Source: an uncultured Planctomycetaceae bacterium
GTDB taxonomy: Bacteria > Planctomycetota > Planctomycetia > Pirellulales > UBA1268
Length of the DNA: 17,560 bases
Direction: 5' to 3'
Assembly: GCA_937926325.1 (NCBI GenBank)
Contig: CALAZQ010000105.1
Location: forward strand, 1-17,560
Below the pieces are notes generated by a model. The model did no database searches and was not told where the DNA came from. It worked only from the letters and a program-made list of their open reading frames with translations. Made by a program: the position numbers and the translations under genes. Positions 6,694 to 15,781 of the stretch are shown piece by piece; within the stretch, counting starts at the first letter, position 1, and each line of letters starts with the position of its first letter.

Positions 6694-7119
6694 TGCTGCA
6701 CCTTTACCTGGTGAGTGTGTGAAAATCCCCCGCTGCGAGACGAGTACCGCGGGTTCCCTGCTATTTAGTAGGCGCGGGAGATCTGATTGACCACTGGCCA
6801 GGAGGGGTTTTCTTGCACGGCGTGACCTCGCCGGGTCTTTCTCCTGCCAACCGTCCCCGAATGACTCCTCTCATCAGCCGGAGCGGCCAGGCTGCTGGAG
6901 CTCGGAAGCGGGCCCCCAGACCCATTCCCAAATTGAGACACCCCGGGGATTTCCCGCCTCACCGAGCTCGCATCCGGTTTATCTCTCACCACGATCAGGC
7001 AATCTAAACCAGGGAGGCTCGGGGGTCGGCAAACGCTCGAGGAGCGTTGGGCGTATCCTCGCCCCGCGACGAGACTTTTGCCGCCCCCGAGCCGGCGATA
7101 TACCCAAGCCGGTTTCACC
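6694..7119 (-). other. 426-nt non-coding leader between putA and the rhodopsin gene
   Basis: No convincing gene lies here; short frames on either strand show no recognisable protein. The length suggests that the rhodopsin operon has its own promoter rather than relying only on read-through from putA. The most AT-rich patch is TACTAAATAG on the minus strand (6762-6771), about 70 nt before the rhodopsin ATG. It is a possible but weak -10 region, and I see no clear -35 with it. Next to the ATG is an AAAGGTG ribosome site (6699-6705). Nearer putA is a small hairpin (7032-7048). I see no obvious operator or riboswitch. Confidence 0.5.
7032..7048 (-). terminator. Possible weak terminator hairpin after putA
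   Basis: AACGCTC and GAGCGTT are perfect 7-nt arms around a 3-nt loop, about 70 nt past the putA stop on the minus strand. The bases that follow on that strand begin TTTGCC but then turn C-rich, so the T-run is poor. It may pause or end putA transcripts inefficiently. It is listed because no better terminator candidate is visible before the rhodopsin operon. Confidence 0.3.
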
Positions 7120-10100
7120 CTAATCGACGGGACGGCGGATCTCCCCTGCCCGGCGGCCGAGGTTACCGTAGCGGTGGTAATCGACCGACAGGCTCTGTTC
7201 GCGGACGTACCACAAGGGTTCGACGCGGCCGCTGGCAACAATCGGCTGGTCGACGAGCGGGACGAACGCCTCCCGACAGGCCTGCAGCACGTCGTCGTCC
7301 GCCCGGTAGCCCGCCGGCACCCGAACCCGATCGACAAACCCGTGGCGAATCTCATCAGCCAGGCCGGCACTGTCTTCCTCGACCAGTTCGATCCGCCCGG
7401 CCCAATCGTGCGTGAGGGCTTCCAGCAGACTGACCAGTCCCACCGGACAGTTGGGTTCAACGGAGAGAACCGGGCGGCAGCCGAGGGCGACCGCAGCGAA
7501 AACCGCCACCAGAATGTCGTCAACCGGACAGTCCCCCGGCAGCCGCAGCCGCAGCTGCTCCACCGGCCGATACCGGCGAAGATTGTCCTGGCCGACCAGC
7601 AGCGCCGCATCGTGTTCGTTCCCATACTCTGCTGCCGCCCAGGCCGTGAACTCTTGGGCAGCGTACCGCAACCGAGCCACCACCGCGGGCCAGTCACCAC
7701 GGCAGAACTGCCGCAGCCGGGCCACTGGTGCTGATTCGGCCTCGAGCCCCTCAACGAACCGCTGCAGGAATCCGGCTGGTGTGTTCGGTGGCGCGGCGGC
7801 CGCAAGTTCCCTGGCAGGCAGTTCTGCCACCCGCATCAGGGGAACAACATAGTTCGGCCCCCCTGCCTTGATCCCCGGGCCCCAGGCACTCTTGCCCATG
7901 CCGCCAAACGGCTGCCGCAGCACGACGGCACCGGTGGTCGAGCGATTGATATACAAGTTCCCCGCCCGAATGGCCTCAGCCCAGAGCCCCTGCTCGCGGT
8001 CGTCGAGTGACTCAAGCCCGCTGGTCAGGCCATAGCCGGTGCGATTCACCAGGTCGATGGCCTCCTCCAGCCGGTTGAATTTCATCACGCCGAGGACCGG
8101 CCCGAACAGCTCGGTGGTGTGGGTGAAGCTATCCGGGGAGACGTTCCACTTGATGCTGGGGCGATAGAGGCAGGGGTTGTCCCCAACCTGTTCGCTCATC
8201 ACGAGCCACTCTTCCCCATGCTCGAGCTCCTTGAGCCCCCGCAGCAGCGGACCGTCGGGGGGGCGAATCAGGGGACCGACCCTGGTCGACAGCTCCCAGG
8301 CCGAGCCAACCGGCAGGCTTTCCACGGCATCGGCGAGTGATCGGCGAAAATCAGGATCGTCATAGACCTCTGCCTCAAGTAACAGCAGCGAGGTCGCGCT
8401 GCATTTTTGCCCGGCATGCCCAAACGCACTCTGCAGGACGTGCTTGATGGCCAGTTCGCGATCGGCGAGCGCCGTGACGATGGTCGCGTTCTTGCCTCCG
8501 GTTTCGGCCAGCAGCTGCAGGCTGGGCTTGGCCTCGAGCATCCGCCGGGCTGTTTCGGTGCCGCCGGTCAGAATGACAAGATCGACCGCATCATGAGTGA
8601 CCAGCTGCTGGCCGACGGTGGAGCCCCGGCAGGGCACGAGCTGTAAGGCTTCGCGTGGCACCCCTGCATCCCAGAGACACTGGCAGATCAGCCAGGCGGG
8701 CAGCACGGTGTCGCTGGCCGGCTTGAGGACCACGGTGTTTCCGGCGGCCAAGGCGGCCGTGATGCCGCCGCAGGGAATGGCGATCGGAAAATTCCAGGGA
8801 CTGACCACGACCACCACGCCGCGACCGGCGACCTGCAGGCGGTCGCTCTCATACAGCTCGGCGGCAGCAAGCGGATAGAACTCGGTGAAGTCGATCGCCT
8901 CACTCACCTCGGGGTCGGCTTCGGCAATGGTTTTGCCACCATCGGCGACCACCGCCCCGATCAGGTCGGCCCGTCGCTCTCGCATCAGCTGGGCCGCCGC
9001 TCGCAGGATGGCGTGGCGGTCTTCGTGGGGCCGCGACCGCCAGCCGGCGGGATCCTGGCGGGCGCAGGCCACCGCCTGTTCAATGTCACTCGCGGTGGCT
9101 TCCCGGTAGCGACAGACCACGGTGCCGGGTCGGGACGGATCGCAGGAGGATCGCTCCAGGCGGCCCGGCCCAACTTCTTTCCCGGCGATCAGCAACGGCA
9201 CGACAGCCGCCGCCTCGCCGCACCGGGTTTGCCAGCGGGCCACAATCGCCTCAGCCCATTCAGAATTGTGCGGCAATGACCAGTCGGTGTCAGGTTCATT
9301 GACATAGCGACTCCAGTGGGAGGCTGCCGGCGGCTGCGCGGGTGGACAGCGGCGATCCTGCGTTCGTCGGGGCGTCGCCGCGACCGTGTCGATCGCGTCC
9401 ACCGACTGCCGGAACGCGGCGGCCAGCGTGGCGAATTCAGGGCCCGCGGGGTCGAGCCGAAAGGTGTGCCGGAGAAAGTTCTCAGCACCGGTGTTTTCAT
9501 CGAGCCGGCGAATCAGATAGCCGATCGCGTGAATGAAATCTTTTTGCCCGCAGGCTGGGGCATAGAGCAGCAGCCGCTGCACACACTCGAAGATCGCCCG
9601 ACGTTGATGGTTGGCCATGCCCTCGAGCATCTCGAACTGCATGCGAGGGGTGCCGAGGCCGCCGCAGCGGGCGGCCCAAAGCAAAGCCAGGGCGACGTCA
9701 AACAGGTTGTGCGAGGCGACCCCGATTCGCAGGCTGGGGGCGTTCTCAGCCCGCAGGGCTTCGCGGACCATCCGCTTGAAGTTGGCGTCGGTCTCCAGCT
9801 TGGTCTGATAGGGGGCCTGCGGCCAGCCCATGATGGAGGCCTCGACCCGTTCCATCTCCATGTTGGCCCCCTTGACGATCCGCACCGTCAGGGGCTGGCA
9901 CTGCTGCCCCCGGTCGCGGGCTGCAGCCACCCGGTGCCGCGACCAGGCGGCCAGTTCACGGAGCACCGCGAAGGAGTCAGGGATGTAGGCCTGCAGGGCG
10001 ATCCCGGCCCGCACTGCCTCAAGGCCGGGACGATCAAGAGCCGCGATGAGTGCATCCCGGGTGAGATACATGTCGCGATACTCTTCCATGTCGAGATAGA

Positions 10101-10836
10101 CGAATTTCCCGGTCTGGCTGCCATCGGCCCGCGTGAACGACTCGCGGGCGGCGGCCCGAAACAGCAGTTCCAGCCGGTCGGCCAAGACGGCCACCGTATG
10201 CCGCCGGGCGAGGGGCGAAAGCTGCGAATAGATCGTTGATATCTTGACTGACAGGCACTCGATCTCCGGCTGCTGGAGGGCGGCCAGATAGCCCGCCAGC
10301 CGCCGCCGGGCTTCGTCCTCACCGATGACTGCTTCCCCGAGAAAATTGACGTTCATCCGCAGGCCCTCGGCCTGCCGCTCCCGCAGGTGCGGGGCCAGCA
10401 GCTCGGGCTCAGCCGGCAGGATGACATTGGCCGTCTCCCGCCGCATCTTTTCCTTGACGAGCGGCACGGCGACGCCCGGCAGGTAGCCGCCGAAACTCTG
10501 AAACCCCCGCAGCATGGTGCGATCAAGCCCGCTGAAGAAGCGGGGGACGCCCTGAACATCGAGGATGTGGGTCAGCTGATCGGCGACCCGACGATCGATG
10601 TTCGTGCGAAAGGCCTGGTCGGTCATCTCCACCAGGGTGGCCTTGTCATCCGGATGGTTGATCATCCGGTTGAGCTCTGCCTGCTGGCGACGCTCCTGCG
10701 GCGTTTGCAGGTCGCCGGCCCGCTCGAGCAGCAGGCGGGTCATGCCGATCGCCGCCTCTTGGTCAGCAGCGGTGCCGGCAGCAGCGAGGAGGGTCTCAAG
10801 GGTCAGAGGCTTGCTAGCAGAAGACGTGGTGGCCAT
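7120..10836 (-). CDS. putA: Bifunctional proline dehydrogenase / P5C dehydrogenase
   Basis: This enzyme oxidises proline to glutamate in two steps: FAD-linked proline dehydrogenase passing electrons to the quinone pool, then NAD-linked L-glutamate-gamma-semialdehyde dehydrogenase. From the chosen ATG it has 1238 residues. The proline dehydrogenase barrel (about 60-470) shows LSVKIS (Lys198), YLDMEEY (Asp249), RIVKGANMEMER and LIRRLDENT (Arg443, Arg444). The aldehyde dehydrogenase part (about 540-1005) has SPWNFPIAIPCGG, ETGGKNA (Glu778) and the nucleophile in GQKCSA (Cys812). A further ~230-residue C-terminal domain contains GQDNLRRYRPVEQLRLR, as in longer PutAs. There is no N-terminal ribbon-helix-helix, so it is not the DNA-binding E. 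coli type. The frame is open to 10962, but AGGAG at 10845-10849 lies 8 nt before the ATG at 10834-10836. It follows fadJ by 88 nt. Confidence 0.95.
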   Translation of the reverse strand: MATTSSASKPLTLETLLAAAGTAADQEAAIGMTRLLLERAGDLQTPQERRQQAELNRMINHPDDKATLVEMTDQAFRTNIDRRVADQLTHILDVQGVPRFFSGLDRTMLRGFQSFGGYLPGVAVPLVKEKMRRETANVILPAEPELLAPHLRERQAEGLRMNVNFLGEAVIGEDEARRRLAGYLAALQQPEIECLSVKISTIYSQLSPLARRHTVAVLADRLELLFRAAARESFTRADGSQTGKFVYLDMEEYRDMYLTRDALIAALDRPGLEAVRAGIALQAYIPDSFAVLRELAAWSRHRVAAARDRGQQCQPLTVRIVKGANMEMERVEASIMGWPQAPYQTKLETDANFKRMVREALRAENAPSLRIGVASHNLFDVALALLWAARCGGLGTPRMQFEMLEGMANHQRRAIFECVQRLLLYAPACGQKDFIHAIGYLIRRLDENTGAENFLRHTFRLDPAGPEFATLAAAFRQSVDAIDTVAATPRRTQDRRCPPAQPPAASHWSRYVNEPDTDWSLPHNSEWAEAIVARWQTRCGEAAAVVPLLIAGKEVGPGRLERSSCDPSRPGTVVCRYREATASDIEQAVACARQDPAGWRSRPHEDRHAILRAAAQLMRERRADLIGAVVADGGKTIAEADPEVSEAIDFTEFYPLAAAELYESDRLQVAGRGVVVVVSPWNFPIAIPCGGITAALAAGNTVVLKPASDTVLPAWLICQCLWDAGVPREALQLVPCRGSTVGQQLVTHDAVDLVILTGGTETARRMLEAKPSLQLLAETGGKNATIVTALADRELAIKHVLQSAFGHAGQKCSATSLLLLEAEVYDDPDFRRSLADAVESLPVGSAWELSTRVGPLIRPPDGPLLRGLKELEHGEEWLVMSEQVGDNPCLYRPSIKWNVSPDSFTHTTELFGPVLGVMKFNRLEEAIDLVNRTGYGLTSGLESLDDREQGLWAEAIRAGNLYINRSTTGAVVLRQPFGGMGKSAWGPGIKAGGPNYVVPLMRVAELPARELAAAAPPNTPAGFLQRFVEGLEAESAPVARLRQFCRGDWPAVVARLRYAAQEFTAWAAAEYGNEHDAALLVGQDNLRRYRPVEQLRLRLPGDCPVDDILVAVFAAVALGCRPVLSVEPNCPVGLVSLLEALTHDWAGRIELVEEDSAGLADEIRHGFVDRVRVPAGYRADDDVLQACREAFVPLVDQPIVASGRVEPLWYVREQSLSVDYHRYGNLGRRAGEIRRPVD

Positions 10837-10844
10837 GCGTGCTG

Positions 10845-10849
10845 CTCCT
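10845..10849 (-). promoter_or_regulatory. Ribosome binding site of putA
   Basis: AGGAG on the minus strand, 8 nt before the ATG at 10834-10836. It decides this start over the 42-codon longer open frame, whose extra residues are basic and resemble no PutA N-terminus. Confidence 0.75.
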
Positions 10850-10924
10850 GACAAGGAACGCAACAAAAGCAGACTCTGTGCGGCAGAGACTCCCTCACAG
10901 AATTTTACAGGCTGGCGACCACCG

Positions 10925-13102
10925 CTACGCCGATTCCGCCAGCGGGCGGCCCGAGCGGGCATGGTCGATGAGGCTGGCCGGTGGGATCATCCGCGGCCCG
11001 AGATCGGCCAACCGCTCCAGCCGGCGAAGGATTTCCGCGGCCCCCAGGCTGTCCCCCCAGGCCAACAGGCCACCACGGAAGGCGGGAAAGCCGAGGGCGT
11101 AGATCACCGCCAGGTCGATGTCGCGGCCGTCGCGGACGACTCCCTCTTCGAGCAGCCGCAATCCCTCCAGCAGCATCGGCAGAAACAGCCGGTCGGTGAT
11201 CTCCTCGCTGGTGGCGGACCGATCGGGCAGCCGGTAGGGCTCGAGTGTCTTCGCCAAGGCTTCGTCCACCGTCTCCAGCCGGGCATCGGGCCCCACGCCG
11301 CGATAGCGATAGAAGCCGCGGCCGGTCTTCCGCCCCAGGCGGCCCGCCTTGACGAAGGCTGGAATCAGCGGCGAGGCGTCGATGCGATCGCCAAAGGCCG
11401 AGGCCATCACCAGCCCGGCGTAGAAGGCGGTGTCGAGGCCGACCATGTCATAGAGCTCCAGCGGCCCCAGCGGCATGCCAAAGCGGCGGGACAGCCCGTC
11501 GATCCGGGACGGGTCGATCCCCTCGCGTAGCAGTTCGACCGCTTCGTGCAGGTACGGCGAGAGCACCCGGTTCACCAGGAAGCCCGGGCTGTCCTGAACC
11601 ACCACCGGCGACTTGCCCAACCCCTTGGCATGGGCCACGACCGCCGCCACGGTGGCATCGCTGGTAGCCGGGCCGCGGACCACTTCGACGAGCATCATCC
11701 GCCGGACAGGGTTGAAGAAGTGCATGCCGCAGAAGCGGCTGGGGTCGGTCAGTGGCTCGGCGAGGGTGGCGATGGGGTTGGTCGAGGTGTTGGTGCAGAT
11801 GATGGTGGAGGCCGACACCGTCGCCTCGATCTCGGCCAGCACCCGCCGCTTCAGATCGGTCCGCTCGATCACGCTTTCGATGACGAGGTCGGCCGTCGCC
11901 GCCGCGGCCAGACTGGTCGCTGGCAGCAGCCGGCCGGCGAGTGCATGGCTGCGGGCAGGGTCGGCGGTCCCGCGGTGCCGGTCCCAGGCGGCCTCGTCGA
12001 GGATCTCGGGAACCGACCGGGCGAGGGCCTCGGCGTCGATATCGACCAGCGTCGTGGTGAAGCCCGACCGCAGGTGCCGGGCAACAATGCCCGCCCCCAT
12101 GATGCCGGCACCAATGACAGCCGGTGCCGCGACAGCCGCCGGTTCGGCCGCAGACCCGACCACCGCTGCCGTCAGGCCGCTGTCGCGGCGGTTCCGCTGC
12201 CGCAGCCGAAAGACCCGCACGAGCTGTCGGGCCACGGGGCTACGGGCCAGCTGGGCGAAGGCCTCGCTCTCAATCGCCGCCGCTTCGGCAGCAGGCACCG
12301 CACAGCCCCGCAGCAGGGTCTCCAGGGCCGTCAGCGGAGCCGGATAATGCCCACCGGTGCGGCCGAGGATCAACGCGGCGGTGGTCGCCTCCAGAAACTC
12401 CCGCTCGGCATCCTCCAGCGGAACGGCCGCCGCCTGCCGCTGCCGCCGCTCGTGGTGGCGGCCGTCGGCGTTGGCCCACTCCAACAGCTGGATGGCCGTG
12501 GGCACCGCCGCTGCTGGCTCGACGCAGGCATCGACCAGGCCGAGCGTGCAGGCCTGAGGCCCGGTCACCGGCTCGCCGGTCACGATCAGTTCACTGGCCG
12601 GGCCGGCACCAATCAGCCGCGGCAGCCGCACTGTCCCGCCCCAGCCCGGCAGCAGGCCCAGCTTGACCTCGGGGGCAGCGAGGCTGGTCGCCGGGCTGGT
12701 GGTGGCCACGCGAAAGTCGCAAGCAACGGCCAACTCGAGCCCACCCCCGACACAGTCGCCAGCGATGACCGCGACACTCGGCCAGGCGGACGCCGACAGC
12801 CGGGCCAGCAGCTGGCGGCCCCGATCACAGAGGCCTTCAATAGCTTCGGCAGCAAGTTCCCCAAGCTGGTCGAGCCGATCGACATCGGCACCCGCCAGAA
12901 ACGAGCCTGGCCGGCCCGACGCCAGCAGCAGGCCCCGCGGGGGCTGCCGCTCAAGGCTGTCGAGCAACTGTCCTAGTTCCCCGAGAAAACCCTCGGTCAT
13001 GACGTTCTGCCGATGGCCAGGGACCACGATCGTTACCGCAACGATGTCACCGGCAAGCCGCTCCGCCGTCAGGCTGGCGGAGGGAAGGGAGGAGGCGGTC
13101 AT
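10925..13102 (-). CDS. fadJ: Fatty-acid oxidation fusion: enoyl-CoA hydratase / 3-hydroxyacyl-CoA dehydrogenase
   Basis: This protein carries out two steps of beta-oxidation: hydration of enoyl-CoA, then NAD-dependent oxidation of the 3-hydroxyacyl-CoA. From the chosen start it has 725 residues, normal for FadJ/FadB. The crotonase domain (about 1-200) has FLAGADVDRL, GDCVGGGLELA (Glu123) and APEVKLGLLPGWGGTVRLPR (Glu145). The 22-residue Glu-Glu spacing matches FadJ rather than FadB (20). The dehydrogenase part has VIGAGIMGAGI (about 329-339), CGMHFFNPVRRM with His461, Glu473 in LVEVV, and DSPGFLVNRVL. A C-terminal dehydrogenase domain follows, with GFPAFRGGLLAWGD. The frame is open to a GTG at 13154-13156; the ATG at 13100-13102 fits the family better, though it has no strong ribosome site. 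No thiolase partner (fadI) is in the window, so it must be encoded elsewhere. Confidence 0.93.
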   Translation of the reverse strand: MTASSLPSASLTAERLAGDIVAVTIVVPGHRQNVMTEGFLGELGQLLDSLERQPPRGLLLASGRPGSFLAGADVDRLDQLGELAAEAIEGLCDRGRQLLARLSASAWPSVAVIAGDCVGGGLELAVACDFRVATTSPATSLAAPEVKLGLLPGWGGTVRLPRLIGAGPASELIVTGEPVTGPQACTLGLVDACVEPAAAVPTAIQLLEWANADGRHHERRQRQAAAVPLEDAEREFLEATTAALILGRTGGHYPAPLTALETLLRGCAVPAAEAAAIESEAFAQLARSPVARQLVRVFRLRQRNRRDSGLTAAVVGSAAEPAAVAAPAVIGAGIMGAGIVARHLRSGFTTTLVDIDAEALARSVPEILDEAAWDRHRGTADPARSHALAGRLLPATSLAAAATADLVIESVIERTDLKRRVLAEIEATVSASTIICTNTSTNPIATLAEPLTDPSRFCGMHFFNPVRRMMLVEVVRGPATSDATVAAVVAHAKGLGKSPVVVQDSPGFLVNRVLSPYLHEAVELLREGIDPSRIDGLSRRFGMPLGPLELYDMVGLDTAFYAGLVMASAFGDRIDASPLIPAFVKAGRLGRKTGRGFYRYRGVGPDARLETVDEALAKTLEPYRLPDRSATSEEITDRLFLPMLLEGLRLLEEGVVRDGRDIDLAVIYALGFPAFRGGLLAWGDSLGAAEILRRLERLADLGPRMIPPASLIDHARSGRPLAESA

Positions 13103-13295
13103 GACGAATCCGTTCTGTGGGGCGATTCCGGCGGCAGCCCGGTCGGCTGGCCGCACGCAGTTCGCTTGCCCCGGGGCTGAAAACCGCTAGTGTATCGGGA
13201 GTTTCAGCAGCCGCAGGACGCCCGTTCGGGGGCCCGATTCCACGGCTGACGAACGAAAAATGGCAGGCATGCCCCGACGAAAGACGAGTAGGTTC
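13103..13295. other. Divergent intergenic region between fadJ and the DUF6580-like gene
   Basis: About 190 nt separate the two oppositely oriented starts, so promoters for both directions should lie here. No clear -35/-10 pair or operator is visible. The interval shrinks if the alternative starts (GTG at 13156 for fadJ, ATG at 13260 for the plus-strand gene) are used. Confidence 0.35.
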
Positions 13296-13910
13296 ATGGC
13301 AAAGCGATTGGACGAGGCGTTCCGGTTTGGCCCCCGGGGGCAAGCGGTGCTCTGGCTGGCACTGGTGGCAGTCGGCATCTGCGGTCGGCTCTGGCAGCCG
13401 ACCTACAATGTGACGCCGCTGGCGGCAATCGCGCTGGCTGCCGGGACGGTGCTCTCCTCCCGGCTGGCGGCTGCGGCGGTGCCACTGGCCAGTGTGATGC
13501 TCAGCAACCTCGCTCTCTCGCCCTACGACTCTCCTTTGATGGCTGCCGTCGTTTATGCAGCACTGGCCTGGCCGGTCCTGCTTGGCGGCCTGATTCGGCG
13601 GCAGGGCTGGCTGGCGGTGATCGGTGGCAGCCTCGCCTCATCGCTGGTCTTTTTCCTGGTGACCAACGCCGCCCACTGGGCGGTGACGCAGCAATATCCG
13701 CATTCACCGGAGGGGCTGCTCGCCTGCTTCACGGCGGCCCTGCCGTTCTATCGCTGGATGCCGGTAGGTGATCTGGCCTGGAGCCTTGCAGTCTTTGGCG
13801 GGCTGGTGGCGGCGGCCCGACTGCGGCAACAGTTTTCACCAACACGGCTGGCACCGGTGGTGGTCCAGCGTCAGCCGCAATCCGAACGCGGCACCCAGTC
13901 GCTTGACTGA
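13296..13910 (+). CDS. DUF6580-like integral membrane protein
   Basis: A hydrophobic protein of 204 residues from this start, with about five to six membrane helices. It resembles the DUF6580 family of unknown function: an Arg near the start of helix 1 followed by YNVTPLAAIALAAG, then SNLALSPYDSP, SLVFFLVTNAAHWAV, YPHSPEGLLACFTAALPF and a late GDLAWSLAVFG. The pattern of N-T-P, T-N and polar residues within helices recalls small-molecule transport S-components, but no substrate is known. The frame also contains ATGs at 13260 and 13269. The one at 13296 (MAKRLDEAF) is preceded by GAGTAGG and was chosen, with modest confidence. It stands alone, divergent from fadJ and 81 nt before a tRNA gene. 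The C-terminal tail (RQPQSERGTQ) is polar. Confidence 0.75.
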   Translation: MAKRLDEAFRFGPRGQAVLWLALVAVGICGRLWQPTYNVTPLAAIALAAGTVLSSRLAAAAVPLASVMLSNLALSPYDSPLMAAVVYAALAWPVLLGGLIRRQGWLAVIGGSLASSLVFFLVTNAAHWAVTQQYPHSPEGLLACFTAALPFYRWMPVGDLAWSLAVFGGLVAAARLRQQFSPTRLAPVVVQRQPQSERGTQSLD

Positions 13911-13991
13911 AAGCATCGAGAGCAGACAATGCAGTGCTCGGCATGGGTGCCAGCCTCACAGGCCCATCGGCCATGACGGCAATAATTCTCC

Positions 13992-14075
<84 letters not shown>

Positions 14076-14098
14076 TTTTCTTTCTGGGGTGCTGACCG

Positions 14099-15778
14099 AT
14101 GAATGACTCGCCCGAGGGTGGGCCCGAGGTGGTGGAAGTGGAAGAGGCTGCTGCCGCTGCGGCGAGTGACGCCGCCGTGAGTCAAGGGGCAGGAGAGCCG
14201 CCGAAGGCTGAGCAGCCGGCAGGTTCCGAGCAGCCTGTGGCCCGGAGAATCCCCATTGGCACCCAGCGGACCGGCGGCGTCGGCAGCGGCATGTCGGCCC
14301 GCTACACCTACGTGACGTCTGCCGATCGCAAGACAGCCCAGCCGGCTCCAGCGGCGGCCTCCGTTGCGCCAGCAACCAGCAGTGCTCAGCCTGAATCGGC
14401 TGCAGCCCCGGCAGCCCCCCCAGCCGATTCTGACCGGCCGCCTGCCGGCGGCCGGGATCGCCGCCGGGGCAAGCGGCGGCCCGAACGCGACAACAAGGCA
14501 GCGGCTTTCACCGATGCCCTCCCGCCACAGAAACGGGTGGCGGTGCCAAACCTGCGGCAAGGCCTCGACGACGACCTCGAGGAAGACTTCGAAGCGGCCC
14601 TGGCTGGAATTGAGGTCGACACGCTGCTCGATCAGGCGGCATTGGTTGACCAGCCGATTCCGCCCGGCTCAAAGGTCCAGGGCACGGTGTTGTCGATCGG
14701 TCCCGAGACGGCCTTCATCGATCTGGGCAACCAGCGGCAGGGTGCCCTGCAACTGGCTGGCATTTTTGAAGAAGAGGGTGAACTTCCCGAAGTCGGTGCC
14801 GTGCTCGAGCTTTCGGTCGGCGGCCGCAATGATGACGACGGGCTCTACGAGGTCGCCCCGGCCAACCGCGGCGTGGTCGTCGAGGACTGGTCGCAGCTTG
14901 AGGTCGGCATGATCGTCCAGGCCCGCTGCACCGCGGCCAACAAGGGCGGACTGGAATGCGAGGTGGCCGGGCTGCGGGGCTTCATGCCAGCCAGCCTGGT
15001 CAGCCCCTGGCGGATCGAAAACTTTGAGGAGATGGTCGGCCAGACCCTCGAGAGCCTGGTGACCGAGATCAACCCTGGTGCCCGCCGGCTGGTCCTGTCG
15101 CGACGGGCGGTGATTGAGAAGCAGGCGGCCGACGCCCGGGCCAAGATGCTTGAAACCCTTGAACCGGGTGAGACCGTCGAGGGCATCGTCCGCAGTGTTC
15201 GTGACTTCGGTGCCTTCATCGACATCGGCCACGGCGTTGAGGGGCTGGTGCATGTCAGCCAGCTGTCGTGGGAACGGGTGGAGAAGCCTGAAGAAATCCT
15301 GCAGCCCGGTCAGAAGGTCGAGGCGGTCGTGAAGAAGGTCGATCGGGAGACGGGTAAAATCGGCCTCTCAATCCGCGACCTGGTGGAGAACCCCTGGAAG
15401 CGGGCCGACGCCAAATACCCGCTGGGCTCAACCGTTCGGGGTACCGTCAGCCGGATCGCCGACTTTGGCGCCTTCGTGAAACTCGAGCCGGGCATTGAGG
15501 GGCTGATCCACGTCTCGGAACTCGCCACCCGCCGGATCCGGGCCGTCAGCGACGTGGTGACCGAGGGCGAGGAGATCGAGTGCCGGGTGCTCGCGGTCGA
15601 TCCGGCCGAGCAGCGGCTGTCGCTGTCCCTCAAGGCGTTGGCCAAAGCACCGGAAGCTGATGCTGAGGTCGCTGCCGAGGATGCCCTGCCGGAACAGCCC
15701 CGCAAGAAGCGGACCGGCCCGCTGAAAGGCGGCGTCAGTGGTCTCAGCGACGGTGCCCGCTTCGGGCTGAAGTGGTAG
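14099..15778 (+). CDS. Four-domain S1 RNA-binding protein (ribosomal protein S1-like)
   Basis: A 559-residue RNA-binding protein. The first ~185 residues are low-complexity (Ala/Pro/Glu-rich, then a basic RDRRRGKRR patch) and probably disordered. Four S1 OB-fold repeats follow at roughly 188-255, 268-336, 355-427 and 443-513. Repeats 3 and 4 are canonical (VRDFGAFIDIGHGVEGLVHVSQLS and ADFGAFVKLEPGIEGLIHVSEL); repeats 1 and 2 are more diverged. The C-terminus ends in a basic and glycine-rich tail. Such proteins help mRNA bind ribosomes or act in RNA turnover. Whether this is the true rpsA or a paralogue cannot be settled here; the N-terminal extension is unlike E. coli S1, which starts straight into S1 domains. 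The gene begins 23 nt after the tRNA, with GGGGTG upstream of the ATG. Its stop lies 3 nt from the convergent serS stop. Confidence 0.88.
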   Translation: MNDSPEGGPEVVEVEEAAAAAASDAAVSQGAGEPPKAEQPAGSEQPVARRIPIGTQRTGGVGSGMSARYTYVTSADRKTAQPAPAAASVAPATSSAQPESAAAPAAPPADSDRPPAGGRDRRRGKRRPERDNKAAAFTDALPPQKRVAVPNLRQGLDDDLEEDFEAALAGIEVDTLLDQAALVDQPIPPGSKVQGTVLSIGPETAFIDLGNQRQGALQLAGIFEEEGELPEVGAVLELSVGGRNDDDGLYEVAPANRGVVVEDWSQLEVGMIVQARCTAANKGGLECEVAGLRGFMPASLVSPWRIENFEEMVGQTLESLVTEINPGARRLVLSRRAVIEKQAADARAKMLETLEPGETVEGIVRSVRDFGAFIDIGHGVEGLVHVSQLSWERVEKPEEILQPGQKVEAVVKKVDRETGKIGLSIRDLVENPWKRADAKYPLGSTVRGTVSRIADFGAFVKLEPGIEGLIHVSELATRRIRAVSDVVTEGEEIECRVLAVDPAEQRLSLSLKALAKAPEADAEVAAEDALPEQPRKKRTGPLKGGVSGLSDGARFGLKW

Positions 15779-15781
15779 CCG

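Noticed and set aside
6813..7007. 64-residue plus-strand frame in the leader
   Set aside because: No hydrophobic or conserved pattern, no ribosome site, and composition like random GC-rich sequence.
6765..7805. 346-residue minus-strand frame running from the end of putA into the leader
   Set aside because: Most of it overlaps the putA C-terminal domain in another frame; rich in Arg/Ser/Pro, no motif. Its tail in the leader is not supported as a gene.
9316..10239. 307-residue plus-strand frame
   Set aside because: Antisense to the proline dehydrogenase domain of putA; no family resemblance.
10837..10962. 42-codon N-terminal extension of putA
   Set aside because: It would overlap the fadJ end; the ATG at 10836 has a good AGGAG site and a PutA-like start.
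11546..12976. 476-residue plus-strand frame
   Set aside because: Antisense to fadJ, with Gly/Arg/His-rich low-complexity content typical of shadow frames.
13936..13976. Possible terminator stem before the tRNA (ATGGG...CCCAT)
   Set aside because: Only about five pairs with an internal mismatch and no T-run; too weak to call.
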